64,000 nt of DNA from Sphingorhabdus pulchriflava (GCF_003367235.1 NZ_QRGP01000001.1:2091121-2155120); one strand, 5' to 3'; shown: positions 53,126 to 61,851, counted from the stretch's first letter. Notes: generated from the letters alone by a model not told the origin. Numbers and translations: made by a program.

Positions 53126-54135
53126 TGGCGGCACCGGGAAAAAATACCGCTGTGCTCGACAGCGTGACGGCCCCGTTGCGCAAATATCTCGACGACGAGT
53201 GCGTCACCGAACTGGTCATCAACCGCCCCGGCGAGGTCGGAATCGAACGGCGCGGCGGCTGGACATGGGAAAGCGAGCCCAGCCTCGATTTCAGGAACCT
53301 GACGGCGCTTGCGACCGCCGCTGCGGCATTCACCAGCCAGGACATCACCCGCGAAAACCCGATCGTCTCGACCATTTTCCCGACCGGCGAGCGGGTGCAA
53401 ATCATCGTGCCGCCGGTTGTCCCCGATGAAACGGTGTCGATCACCGTGCGCAAACCCTCGACCGTCACGATGACGCTGGCCGATTTCGAGGCGACGGGGC
53501 TGTTCAAGGAAACGCGGATCGCCGAAAAGCAGGTGTCGGCCCAGGAACTGGACTTGCTCGCGCTGCTCAAGGCCGGCCGCCACGTGGAATTCTTCGACCG
53601 CGCGGTGAAGGCCCGGCTCAACATCCTGATCTCGGGGGCGACCGGCTCGGGCAAGACCACGCTGTCCAAGGGACTGATCCAACTCATCCCGCCCGAAGAA
53701 CGGCTGTTGACGATCGAGGACACGCGCGAGCTGATCGTCCCGCATAAGAATGTCGTCCACATGCTTTACGCCAAGGACGGCCAGGGCACCGCCAACGTCA
53801 CCGCAAAACACTTGCTCGAAAGCGCGCTCAGGATGCGGCCCGACCGCATCTTGCTCCAGGAACTGCGCGACGGGACGGCCTTCTTTTACCTGCGCAACGT
53901 CAACTCGGGGCATCCGGGCTCGATCACCACCATTCATGCGGACTCGGCGGAGCTGGCGTTCGAGCAACTGACTCTACTGGTCAAGGAAAGCGAAGGCGGC
54001 TCCGATCTGGCGCGCGGCGACATTCGCGCGCTGCTCAAGATGCTCGTCGATGTCGTCGTCCAGACCAAGAAAGTGGGCGGCGAGTTTCGCGTGACGGAGA
54101 TCTATTATGATCCAGAGAGCAGGCACCTCACCTGA
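53125..54135 (+). CDS. virB11: VirB11-like secretion ATPase
   Basis: A 336-residue hexameric ATPase. Walker A is ISGATGSGKTTLSK (about residue 171), with an Asp box LLTIEDTRELI, and the His box SGHPGSITTIHADSAELAF. Length and motif order are normal for VirB11. It starts at the ATG inside the virB10 stop (TAATG) and its end overlaps virD4 by 29 bases. Confidence 0.94.
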   Translation: MAAPGKNTAVLDSVTAPLRKYLDDECVTELVINRPGEVGIERRGGWTWESEPSLDFRNLTALATAAAAFTSQDITRENPIVSTIFPTGERVQIIVPPVVPDETVSITVRKPSTVTMTLADFEATGLFKETRIAEKQVSAQELDLLALLKAGRHVEFFDRAVKARLNILISGATGSGKTTLSKGLIQLIPPEERLLTIEDTRELIVPHKNVVHMLYAKDGQGTANVTAKHLLESALRMRPDRILLQELRDGTAFFYLRNVNSGHPGSITTIHADSAELAFEQLTLLVKESEGGSDLARGDIRALLKMLVDVVVQTKKVGGEFRVTEIYYDPESRHLT

Positions 54136-55942
54136 CGGCGGGGCGGCACGGCTGCTGATCGGCGTGCCGCTCGGGCTGCTGATCGCGCTCGCCATCGCCA
54201 GCATGATCGGATGGGTGATCCTGGGGCTTCCGGTGGCAGCTTATGACCCGCTCAAAATGCCGCAATTCGTCTGGTATTATCGCGGCGACCCGCGCGTCGC
54301 GAAGGCGATGGCGGGCGGATTGGCGGGTGGACTCACCCTGCTCGCCGGACTGGTCTATGCGCTATGGGCGCGCGGCGCGCCGCTCCACGGGGCTGCACGG
54401 TTTGCCAGCGAACGCGAACTCAAGCGGCACGGCTTCCGCTCGGCCGCTGGCATCGTCGTCGGGCGCAAGGGCGGGCGTTTCCTGACCTTCGGCGGCAGCG
54501 AGCATGTCCTGGTCGAAGCGCCGACCCGTTCGGGCAAAGGCACCGGCGTCGTCATTCCCAATCTGCTGACATGGCAAGGCTCGGTCGTCGTCCTCGACGT
54601 CAAGCGCGAAAATTTCGATGCGAGCGCGGGATTCCGCGCGCACTACGGGCAGCAGGTTTTCCTGTTCAACCCGACCGACCGGCAGGCGCGCACCGCGCGA
54701 TACAACCCGCTCGCCTATATCGACCGCGGCGACCCCGACGACGTAATCATCGAGCTGCAAAAGATCGCGACCATGCTGTTCGTCGTACCCGAACGCGGCG
54801 AAGCCTTTTGGGCGAACGGCGCGCGCACCGGCTTCGCCGGTGTCGGGGCCTGGCTCGCGGAAACCAGCGACGAACCGCTGACGATGGGCGCGATCTACCG
54901 TTACCTAACCGAAGGCGACGCGCGGAGCTTCTTCAAAAAGGAGTTGGCGAACCCCAGCCTCTGCCTGTCGGTGGGATGCCGGACGGCGCTCGCCGATTTC
55001 GCCGGTGGTTCGGATAACAGCTTCGCCGACATCAAGAAGACCATCACCAATGTCCTCGGCCTGTGGCTCAATCCGCTGGTCGATGCGGCAACCTCGGCGA
55101 GCGATTTCGACCTGCGCGACCTGCGTAAGCGTCATATCTCGATCTACCTCGGCGTATCGCCCGACGAACTCGACCGCATCGCCCCGCTCTATAATCTGCT
55201 GTTCCAGCAGCTCATTGACCTGAATGTCCGGGAATTGCCCGATGACACCAAGCCGGTTCCCGTGCTGGTCATCCTCGATGAGTTTGCCCGGCTTGGCCGC
55301 GCCTCGGTCATTGCCAGCGCCTTTGCCTATGTCGCGGGCTACGGTATCCGCCTGCTCCCGGTGATCCAGTCGCGCTCGCAATTGCGCGGTGTTTACGGCG
55401 AGCATGTCGCCGACGAAATCGTCGCCAACTGCGGGGTCGAAGTGGCCTTCACCCCCAAGGAACTGCGGGTCGCGAACGAGCTGTCGGATCGCATCGGCTA
55501 TGTCGGGCAGGAGAGTGTCACTCGATCGCTCACGATCAACGGCCTGCTCGCCAACCGCTCGAAGTCCATTTCCGAACAGCGCCGCGCATTGTTGCTGCCG
55601 CAGGAGCTGATGCAGTTTCCAACGGACAGGCTGATCCTGCTGCGCGGTGGGATTCCGCCGATCATCGGTAGCAAGATATTCTACTTCAAAAGCCGCTTTT
55701 TCAAGAAACGGGCTTTCCCGCCGATCGTGGTTCCGCCCCTCGAAAAGCAAAAACGCCGGAATATTGCACCTTCACCGTTCCGCGACATGACCGACGATGA
55801 GGCGGTGGGAAACCCCGCCCATCCGCTGACGCAGGACGACATCCGCACCGAAGACTATCCGAGCTTCTTTGCCGATCTGCTGACGTTGGATCGCAACGGC
55901 CACGCAAGCATCATCATAGAGGAAGGCGACGAGCATGGCTGA
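54107..55942 (+). CDS. virD4: VirD4-like coupling protein (T4CP)
   Basis: A 611-residue coupling ATPase. Two N-terminal membrane helices (about residues 15-40 and 65-85) precede the Walker A motif EAPTRSGKGTGVVIPNLL at about residue 138 and Walker B VLVILDEFARLG at about 385. It brings the relaxase-DNA complex to the channel. Together with virB1-virB11 it makes a complete conjugative transfer set in one run of overlapping genes. Confidence 0.94.
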   Translation: MIQRAGTSPDGGAARLLIGVPLGLLIALAIASMIGWVILGLPVAAYDPLKMPQFVWYYRGDPRVAKAMAGGLAGGLTLLAGLVYALWARGAPLHGAARFASERELKRHGFRSAAGIVVGRKGGRFLTFGGSEHVLVEAPTRSGKGTGVVIPNLLTWQGSVVVLDVKRENFDASAGFRAHYGQQVFLFNPTDRQARTARYNPLAYIDRGDPDDVIIELQKIATMLFVVPERGEAFWANGARTGFAGVGAWLAETSDEPLTMGAIYRYLTEGDARSFFKKELANPSLCLSVGCRTALADFAGGSDNSFADIKKTITNVLGLWLNPLVDAATSASDFDLRDLRKRHISIYLGVSPDELDRIAPLYNLLFQQLIDLNVRELPDDTKPVPVLVILDEFARLGRASVIASAFAYVAGYGIRLLPVIQSRSQLRGVYGEHVADEIVANCGVEVAFTPKELRVANELSDRIGYVGQESVTRSLTINGLLANRSKSISEQRRALLLPQELMQFPTDRLILLRGGIPPIIGSKIFYFKSRFFKKRAFPPIVVPPLEKQKRRNIAPSPFRDMTDDEAVGNPAHPLTQDDIRTEDYPSFFADLLTLDRNGHASIIIEEGDEHG

Positions 55943-56720
55943 TGAACAGGAAGGAAGCGCGCCTTCGGGGCGCAGTCGGACTGAAAGGCCCAAGCCGGTC
56001 ACGGCGAAGGCTGCCCCGGAAAAGCCCAGGCGCAAATCCGAACCGCCGACCGTCACCGACGATCTCACGGGCAAATTTCTGCGCGTCGGCAACAAGCTCT
56101 ACCGCACCTCGGATGACAAGACGCCGATCGTGCGGATCGCGGGCGACCGTCTCAAGACCAGCAATATCGACGCCCTTCCCGACATCATACGGATCGCCAA
56201 GGCGAACGGCTGGACGTCGATCACGGTTAGCGGCGGCGACAAGTTCAAAAAGGCGGCCTATCTCGCCGCCGCAGCGCAAGGGCTGGCGGTCGAGAATTAC
56301 AGCCCGTCCAAGGTAGTCGAGGCCGAAGCTGAGCGCCTACGGACAAGGCTCGCCGAACGCGAGAAGCGCCGCGAGGGGCCGAAGGCTGGAACAAGAACAC
56401 TGCCGACCGGGGAATCGCTGAGCACGTTCAAGACCCTCTCCGAGCGGTTTCTGAGCCAGTCCCACGCCGAAAACGCGCGTGATCCGGACCTGCGCCGCGC
56501 GCAAAGTCTGGTGGCCCAAACCATCTCGATTGCCCGTGCGAAATATCCCGACGATCCGGTCAAGGCGTCAAAGGAGGTCGAGGCGAGAAGGCAGGAAGTC
56601 GCCATCCGCATCGCCAGGGGTGACAGGATCGCCGTGATCCAGGTGCGGAACCAGCAAGCACAAAGAGTGCGCGAAATCACGCAGGAACAGGTGTTGCAGC
56701 GGGACGGGCGATCCCGATAG
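55935..56720 (+). CDS. LPD7-domain-like protein at the end of the transfer operon
   Basis: A 261-residue protein starting inside the virD4 end (8-base overlap). After a Pro/Lys/Ala-rich linker, KLYRTSDDKTPIVRIAGDRL and NGWTSITVSGGDKFKKAAYLAA resemble the large-polyvalent-protein-associated domain 7 that is found in mobile-element proteins next to relaxase or primase domains. The C-terminal third is a charged helical stretch. No catalytic motif is visible. It may bind DNA or the coupling protein; function inferred from the domain's distribution only. Confidence 0.65.
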   Translation: MADEQEGSAPSGRSRTERPKPVTAKAAPEKPRRKSEPPTVTDDLTGKFLRVGNKLYRTSDDKTPIVRIAGDRLKTSNIDALPDIIRIAKANGWTSITVSGGDKFKKAAYLAAAAQGLAVENYSPSKVVEAEAERLRTRLAEREKRREGPKAGTRTLPTGESLSTFKTLSERFLSQSHAENARDPDLRRAQSLVAQTISIARAKYPDDPVKASKEVEARRQEVAIRIARGDRIAVIQVRNQQAQRVREITQEQVLQRDGRSR

Positions 56721-56735
56721 GCAGCAAGAACAGCG

Positions 56736-57512
56736 TCAGGGTGCCGAGGCTTTCGCAAATCTGGTGTCCGCCGAAGTCCAGTTCACAGATCCCATGTAGG
56801 CATCCACATAGGCAGCGGCCTTTGCGCCATAGTCGATGGCATAGGCATGTTCATACATATCCAGCACGAGGATCGGCGTCGCGCCTGCCAGAGTCATGGT
56901 GTGATCGGCCGCCCATTGATTGACGAGACGCCTATCGCGGCTGCTGTAGTTGAGAACCACCCAGCCCGAACCGCCGCCAAGCGCCTTGCCCATTCCGACG
57001 AACTCACTGCGCCAGCGGGCCTCGCTGCCGAAGCTATGCTCGATCGCCGAAGCCAATGCGCCGCCGGGCCGGGTCGGTGCGCCAAGGCCGGCGAAATAGA
57101 CCTCGTGCAGAATCATCGAATTCCAGGCGATCAGCTCTTCGCGCTTGAGGCCGTTCAGGGTGAAGTTCGGTGCCGTGGCCGGGTCGAGTGCGGCGAGCTG
57201 GTTTTCAATCGTTGCAAGCCGCTTCACTGCGCCAACGTAATTGTTGTCGTGGTGGCTCACGAGCAGCTTCTCCGACAGGCCGGCAATCGCCTTAGGATCG
57301 AACGGCAGGGGTAGCGGCTGCGGGGCGAAGGCCGGACCGTTTGCCGGTGCCGGGCCTGTTGCGATGGCGGCCTGCGCGGCGGCTCCGGTCGATCCGAGCA
57401 TTGCTGCGCCCGCAGTCAGCAAGGCGCTGGCGCCCAGCAGGTCACGGCGGTCGATTGTGCGCTGGGTCACGGCAGATTCCTTTGGTTGGTTGGATGGAGT
57501 GGATTTGGTCAT
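56736..57512 (-). CDS. chrC: Fe/Mn superoxide dismutase with Tat signal (ChrC-like)
   Basis: A 258-residue superoxide dismutase. The start holds a twin-arginine signal (DRRDLLGASALLTAGAAML), so the enzyme is probably exported folded. Metal ligands are likely in VSHHDNNY, ILHEVYF and DMYEHAYAIDYG. The first motif is shortened against E. coli SodB, as in the Tat-exported branch. ATG 57512 overlaps the chrA stop by four bases. Chromate operons of the chrBACF kind carry such an enzyme as chrC, which removes superoxide made when Cr(VI) is reduced. Confidence 0.87.
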   Translation of the reverse strand: MTKSTPSNQPKESAVTQRTIDRRDLLGASALLTAGAAMLGSTGAAAQAAIATGPAPANGPAFAPQPLPLPFDPKAIAGLSEKLLVSHHDNNYVGAVKRLATIENQLAALDPATAPNFTLNGLKREELIAWNSMILHEVYFAGLGAPTRPGGALASAIEHSFGSEARWRSEFVGMGKALGGGSGWVVLNYSSRDRRLVNQWAADHTMTLAGATPILVLDMYEHAYAIDYGAKAAAYVDAYMGSVNWTSADTRFAKASAP

Positions 57513-58915
57513 GCCAGCACTCCGGCAAAGTGGAGGGCAATGCCAGCAGCAGAAGCGCCGCCCAGCGTGGTAAAAATGCCCACCTTCATGCGGAACATGG
57601 CTACTATTGCGACCGCCGATATTGCCAGCGCCCAAAGATCGACGCTGGCTAGTTGCGGCAGGTCGAAATGGATCGGGCCTGCGCTGAACGGCTGCACCAC
57701 GCGGAAGATCGTGTGGATTGCAAACCAGATGGCGAGATTGAGCACCACGCCGACCACGGCGGCGGTGATCGCCGATAGCGCACCCGATAGCGCCTTGTTG
57801 CCGCGCATCCGTTCAATGAACGGCGCGCCAAGGAAAATCCACAGGAAGCAGGGGATGAACGTGACCCAGGTAGCGAGCAGCCCACCCAGTGTGCCGGCGA
57901 GAAGCGGCGAGAGCATCCCGGGATTGCGAAAGGCCCCCATGAAGCCAACAAATTGCAGCACCATGATAAGCGGTCCCGGCGTGGTCTCCGCCATGCCGAG
58001 TCCGTCGAGCATCTCGCGCGCGGACAGCCAGTGATAATGCTCGACCGCCTGCTGGGCGACATAGGCCAGCACGGCATAGGCGCCGCCGAAGGTCACCACC
58101 GCCATCTTGGAGAAGAAGGTGGCGATCTGCGTGAACACGCTGCCCTCGCCCATCAGCACGAACAGGGCTGCGACCGGGGCAAGCCAGAGGACGAGCCATA
58201 CCAGCGCCTGGCGCAGCGATTGCCCGATGGTCGGGTTGGCATGGGCAGGGAGCACTTCGCCCAAGAGCGTGTCGGCGTCGGCAACGATTTTCCCGCTCGC
58301 CGCACCGTGTCCGCCACCTACCTGGAACGCGGCGACGCCAGCGCGTCCGCCAAAGAAGCCGATCACGCCGGCAGCCAGCACGATCAGCGGAAATGGCACG
58401 TTGAAGAAGAAGATCAGCACGAATGCGGCCGCGGCCAGGCTCCGCATTACCGTGTTCTTGAGTGAGCGGCTGCCAATCCGGATGACCGCCTGAAGCACTA
58501 CCGCAAGCACAGCGCACTTGAGGCCGAAGAACAGACCGGAGATTATGCCAACGTGGCCATAGAGCGCATAGATCCAGCTCAACGCCATGATCGCGATGGC
58601 ACCGGGCAGAACAAACAATCCGCCAGCAACGAGGCCACCGCGCGTCTTGTGCATGAGCCATCCGATATAAGTGGCGAGCTGCTGGGCTTCGGGGCCAGGC
58701 AGCAACATGCAGTAGTTGAGCGCATGGAGGAAGCGATGCTCGCCGATCCACCGCTTCTCATCGACAAGGATGCGGTGCATCACCGCGATTTGTCCGGCGG
58801 GGCCGCCGAACGACAGCGCCGCGATTCTTAGCCAGACCCAGAATGCTTCGCCCAAGGAAACAGGAGCTGGAATGCTGGCAACGCGCGGCATGTCCACTAC
58901 TGGCGCGGCGCTCAT
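57509..58915 (-). CDS. chrA: Chromate transporter ChrA
   Basis: A 468-residue bidomain (long-chain) CHR protein with about ten to twelve hydrophobic segments. The first half has FGGPAGQIAVMHRILVDEKR and NYCMLLPGPEAQQLATYIGW; the second half repeats the pattern with TFGGAYAVLAYVAQQAVEHY and AETTPGPLIMVLQFVGFMGA. It exports chromate from the cytoplasm, driven by the membrane potential. It lies between the rhodanese-ChrB gene and the superoxide dismutase gene with four-base overlaps on both sides. Confidence 0.94.
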   Translation of the reverse strand: MSAAPVVDMPRVASIPAPVSLGEAFWVWLRIAALSFGGPAGQIAVMHRILVDEKRWIGEHRFLHALNYCMLLPGPEAQQLATYIGWLMHKTRGGLVAGGLFVLPGAIAIMALSWIYALYGHVGIISGLFFGLKCAVLAVVLQAVIRIGSRSLKNTVMRSLAAAAFVLIFFFNVPFPLIVLAAGVIGFFGGRAGVAAFQVGGGHGAASGKIVADADTLLGEVLPAHANPTIGQSLRQALVWLVLWLAPVAALFVLMGEGSVFTQIATFFSKMAVVTFGGAYAVLAYVAQQAVEHYHWLSAREMLDGLGMAETTPGPLIMVLQFVGFMGAFRNPGMLSPLLAGTLGGLLATWVTFIPCFLWIFLGAPFIERMRGNKALSGALSAITAAVVGVVLNLAIWFAIHTIFRVVQPFSAGPIHFDLPQLASVDLWALAISAVAIVAMFRMKVGIFTTLGGASAAGIALHFAGVLA

Positions 58916-59763
58916 GGCGTCACCGCCTTGGCGCGCGAACCCTTGGGTTGGTGAGATACCCAGTCATGCGTTTCGCCGGTCGCATCGCGGCACCAGCGAT
59001 AAAGCGCGTCATAGATCAGCATTCCGGCATCGAGCTGTTCGAGGTCATCGGCGAACATCCGGGACAAGCCAAGCGACAGGGCAACGAGGCCTGCGGCCTC
59101 GGGCACAATGTCGGGCCTCGCGGTATCCGCCCCACGCACGATCAGCGCGAGATGCGTCAGCGGCAGCAGTCCCGCGAGACCGAACCCTTCAACCATCACG
59201 TCGAATGTGCAGCGTTCTCCATCATGGCTCCAGACTATGCCGTCGCCCTCAACATCGAACGGCGTCGCACCAAAGCGTTCTGCCACGCCTGCGACCTCAT
59301 TGGGGGCGACGAACAGAAACACCGCGCTGGGATCGACAAAACGCCGAATCAACCAAGGGCAGGCGATACGATCGACCTTGGGCCGTGCGCGTGTTACCCA
59401 GACCGTCCGACCTCGCGCATCGCGGGGCGGCAACGCGGATTCCGGCACCAGCGGGTGTCCAGCCTTCGCCCAGGCAGCCATTCCGCCGTCGAGGGCGTCG
59501 GCATCGGACCCTGCCTGACGCAGCCATGAAGCGGCCCCTTGGCTGAGGCTGTGGCCCGCACGGCAAACAGCGATAACATTCTGCCCGGCAAAGGAAGGTG
59601 CCCAATCGGCAATATCATCCACTGCCTTGCGGACAGCACCGGGAATCAAACGCGGGTCGGCAGCAAAATCTTCATTGGTGCGAACATCGAGAATGGCTGG
59701 CCCATTGGCAGTGCCAATCAGCCGGACAAGTTTTTCAATAGGAATTGTATTTAGAGCAGACAT
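58912..59763 (-). CDS. chrB: Rhodanese-ChrB fusion, chromate resistance protein
   Basis: A 283-residue two-domain protein. Residues 1-105 form a rhodanese domain whose catalytic Cys67 lies in VCRAGHSLSQG. Residues from about 115 on match the C-terminal chromate-resistance (ChrB) domain (WVTRARPKVDRIACPWLIRRF, VDPSAVFLFV). The usual N-terminal DNA-binding part of ChrB regulators is absent and is replaced by the rhodanese, so it is more likely an enzyme or sensor than a repressor. First gene of the chrB-chrA-sod operon. Confidence 0.88.
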   Translation of the reverse strand: MSALNTIPIEKLVRLIGTANGPAILDVRTNEDFAADPRLIPGAVRKAVDDIADWAPSFAGQNVIAVCRAGHSLSQGAASWLRQAGSDADALDGGMAAWAKAGHPLVPESALPPRDARGRTVWVTRARPKVDRIACPWLIRRFVDPSAVFLFVAPNEVAGVAERFGATPFDVEGDGIVWSHDGERCTFDVMVEGFGLAGLLPLTHLALIVRGADTARPDIVPEAAGLVALSLGLSRMFADDLEQLDAGMLIYDALYRWCRDATGETHDWVSHQPKGSRAKAVTP

Positions 59764-59768
59764 GCGGC

Positions 59769-59788
59769 GTCCTCGAATCGAGTAGGAC
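59769..59788 (-). promoter_or_regulatory. Palindrome over the chrB ribosome site
   Basis: CTCGA-A-TCGAG (59772-59782), flanked by GTC and GAC, lies six bases before the chrB start codon. On the coding strand the GAGGA that should serve as ribosome site is part of this stem, so the fold could hide it. A DNA operator is an alternative reading. Confidence 0.3.
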
Positions 59789-59836
59789 GCGATACTTCAG
59801 CATGTCGCCTCATGGGGTGATCGCGGTCCCCATGCC

Positions 59837-59868
59837 TCTATAGAGCAAATTTCGCGCTTCGCTGTCAA
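59837..59868 (-). promoter_or_regulatory. Possible chrB promoter with long spacer
   Basis: On the minus strand a perfect -35 box TTGACA (59868-59863) is followed after 20 bases by TATAGA (59842-59837), which sits in the palindrome CTCTATAGAG. A 20-base spacer is unusual for a constitutive promoter and recalls metal-controlled MerR-type promoters, but no MerR gene is near. No other gene-like feature is seen in 59764-59892. Confidence 0.3.
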
Positions 59869-59892
59869 CGACATGTGTGCGGTAGCAATCAA

Positions 59893-60945
59893 TTAGCGCC
59901 CTCGTCCTTGATCCTTGGGCGGTCGATTGGTTGAAGGCAACGGCGCCTTGCTTTGATCGGGCACCATCCTCCGCGCATGGTATGCCGCAAAAACTTCGGG
60001 GGTGGCATTCATGTCCTGATGCTTGTCGAGGAATTTACGAACATCGCTTGCAAGCTCCCGGTCGTCGGCTTGTCCGGTGGCGTCCAGCTCAGTGGCGGTT
60101 TGCTCATAGGCGCGGCGTATCTCTTGCCACCGGAACGTGCCTGCGGCGATGAACGGCGGCAATTGATCCTGACCCCGCGCAACCGCGATGGCCTGTTCAT
60201 TGGTGCGGCGGTCTGCGTTCGTGATCCGGCGACTCCCCTCCGCCCGTAGCCGCGCCCGCAGCTTGACCAGGGCCATGCTCGATCCGGCGATACCCTTACC
60301 ACGCGCACGTCTCGGCGTGGCTTCGGCGGCAACGCCAAGCGCGCGCAGTTCACGGGCAAAGCGTTCGCGGAAACGATTGAGCTGAACCGGACGGGGATTG
60401 AACCGGGTGCGATCAAGCCCCTCGGCCTGCACCGTCAGATGCACATGCGGGCGCGGCGTGTCGGTGTGGAGGGCTAAGACATAATCGTGGTTGTCGCTCA
60501 GCTCGGCATGGGCGAGCGCGCGGACGGCTCCCAAAACTTTGTCGGGGTCGGTGCCTTCGGGCATCGAGAAGATCAGCGACACCGATGATACCGTGGGCCG
60601 CGACCGCCATCGGAGCGTGTCACTCCACTCCGCCGCGCGTTCGGCGATGTCGTCCTTGCTGGTCAGGATTTCGCCATCACGGGTTTCGATGCCCAAGGCA
60701 CCCTTGCGCCCGATATAGTCGAGATGGGCTTTTACATGGGTGCCGCCCCGCTGACGCCCCGTGACCTTGACCACAACCTCGGGCGCTTTGCGGACGATCC
60801 GCGCCAGCTTGGCCCGTGCGGTCGGGCCAGTCGCAACACCGTAGCTGGCATAGAGCGGGATATGCTGCGGGCCATTGGGATCATGGATGTAGCGCACCCG
60901 GAAGGCAGGGCGCGTCGCTTCCCACAGGGCGGATTCCAGACCCAT
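59893..60945 (-). CDS. Relaxase, MOBP/VirD2-like
   Basis: A 350-residue relaxase. Motif I is HLDYIGRKG with the likely nucleophile Tyr77; motif III is HTDTPRPHVHLTV (His160, His167, His169), the metal-binding histidine triad. This pattern fits MOBP relaxases such as VirD2/TraI. It would nick the candidate oriT upstream and stay bound to the 5' end. ATG 60945 overlaps the preceding stop (TGATG). The C-terminal 130 residues are basic and helical without a helicase or primase domain, so it is a short relaxase. Confidence 0.88.
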   Translation of the reverse strand: MGLESALWEATRPAFRVRYIHDPNGPQHIPLYASYGVATGPTARAKLARIVRKAPEVVVKVTGRQRGGTHVKAHLDYIGRKGALGIETRDGEILTSKDDIAERAAEWSDTLRWRSRPTVSSVSLIFSMPEGTDPDKVLGAVRALAHAELSDNHDYVLALHTDTPRPHVHLTVQAEGLDRTRFNPRPVQLNRFRERFARELRALGVAAEATPRRARGKGIAGSSMALVKLRARLRAEGSRRITNADRRTNEQAIAVARGQDQLPPFIAAGTFRWQEIRRAYEQTATELDATGQADDRELASDVRKFLDKHQDMNATPEVFAAYHARRMVPDQSKAPLPSTNRPPKDQGRGR

Positions 60946-61499
60946 CAATCGGCTACCGTCCAGTAGCTGACATCGCCGCGCATGGCATCGCCAACGGCTG
61001 TCACCTGTTCGGACACTTCCATCCGCATGTCGGCGATCCGGCGCAGCTCGGGTGCGATTCTCTTGTCGCCGGTTTCGAGCATGGCCGTGTTCGCCGCTTT
61101 CATCGCCTGGTTGAGATTGCGGCCGATGCGCAGCAACTGCATCCTGATCGGTGCGAGTTCGGCGAGCAGCCCGTCATCGACCCGCGATTTCAGGGCCAGG
61201 TGACGGCGCACCAATGCCTTGATCCAGCCTGCGCGATCGGTCGAACGTTGCGCCGCCCGGACCTCGATCACGGCGATCTCGACATCGGTAAAGCGCACCG
61301 AAACCCGATTGCGCGCCGCGCCCTCGGGACGGTCGATGAGGGGGCAATGATCGCTCTCGCGCAGCGTCTGTTCGATCATCTGCCGGACCAGCGCGCTGCG
61401 TCCGCCACGCCCCACCGCCACCCTGTCGAACGCCGCGAGCGCATCGGCGTCGAGCCGGATGCTGAGCATCGCCGTGTTCGGAAGATGATTTGTCGCCAT
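60945..61499 (-). CDS. MobC-like relaxosome protein with two ribbon-helix-helix modules
   Basis: A 184-residue DNA-binding protein. Residues about 10-45 (AMLSIRLDADALAAFDRVA, then SALVRQMIEQTL) and about 66-107 (NRVSVRFTDVEIAVIEVRAA, then AGWIKALVRRHLAL) each read as a ribbon-helix-helix unit; the end (LRRIADMRMEVSEQVTAV) is helical, as in MobC proteins. It directly precedes the relaxase gene, and the candidate oriT lies just upstream, so it is probably the accessory protein that opens oriT for the relaxase and may repress its own operon. Confidence 0.8.
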   Translation of the reverse strand: MATNHLPNTAMLSIRLDADALAAFDRVAVGRGGRSALVRQMIEQTLRESDHCPLIDRPEGAARNRVSVRFTDVEIAVIEVRAAQRSTDRAGWIKALVRRHLALKSRVDDGLLAELAPIRMQLLRIGRNLNQAMKAANTAMLETGDKRIAPELRRIADMRMEVSEQVTAVGDAMRGDVSYWTVAD

Positions 61500-61550
61500 C
61501 AAACATGCCTGTGAGAAACACGGGCAATGTATGACAACACGCGCCGCTAG

Positions 61551-61657
61551 GCATATCCTGCATTAAAGACAAATCAGACAAACCCCCTAAGACAAGCGCA
61601 CCCAAAGCGGGCTTTTGTTTCGGACAATAAGGGGCTTCGGGTGCGCTTGGGGGTTTG
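61551..61657 (+). other. Candidate origin of transfer (oriT)
   Basis: GCATATCCTG|CATT (61551-61564) contains TATCCTG|C, the nick core shared by MOBP relaxases (RP4, VirD2/T-DNA borders, YATCCTG|Y); the break would fall between 61560 and 61561. To the right, arms at 61579-61603 and 61639-61657 pair over 19 bases (CAAACCCCC plus AAGCGCACCC with their complements), interrupted by a six-base bulge (TAAGAC) on one side, around a 35-base loop. The site lies between the divergently read relaxase operon and the leading-region genes, as expected. The right part could also serve as a terminator for the DUF1289 transcript. Confidence 0.65.
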
Positions 61658-61662
61658 AGGTT

Positions 61663-61851
61663 TCAGGCTGGATGGGAAGCGCGGCTTCCCATGCGGGCCG
61701 AAGATCGCCGGACGATTTCCTGCTGACGGCTGGCGGTCGCGCGTCCCCATTCGGCGATCTCGCCGATTGTGCGACCGCAGCCGGTGCAGACGCTGGAACT
61801 GGCGTCCAGCGTGCATATCTGTTGGCAGGGGGATGGCGGGCGAAAAGTCAT
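61663..61851 (-). CDS. DUF1289 small zinc-ribbon-like protein
   Basis: A 62-residue protein with the DUF1289 pattern: Cys9, Cys13, Cys22 and Cys25 in CQQICTLD and CTGCGRTIGEIAEW, which probably bind a metal. A basic, serine-rich tail follows. The start overlaps the upstream DUF4238 stop by four bases (ATGA), so the two are co-translated. Function unknown for the family as far as I know. It is the gene next to the candidate oriT. Confidence 0.8.
   Translation of the reverse strand: MTFRPPSPCQQICTLDASSSVCTGCGRTIGEIAEWGRATASRQQEIVRRSSARMGSRASHPA

Noticed and set aside
61579..61657. Reading the long bulged hairpin purely as a terminator of the DUF1289 gene
   Set aside because: No T-tract directly follows on the minus strand, the loop is 35 bases, and it lies next to the nick core; a transfer-origin role explains more, though both are possible.
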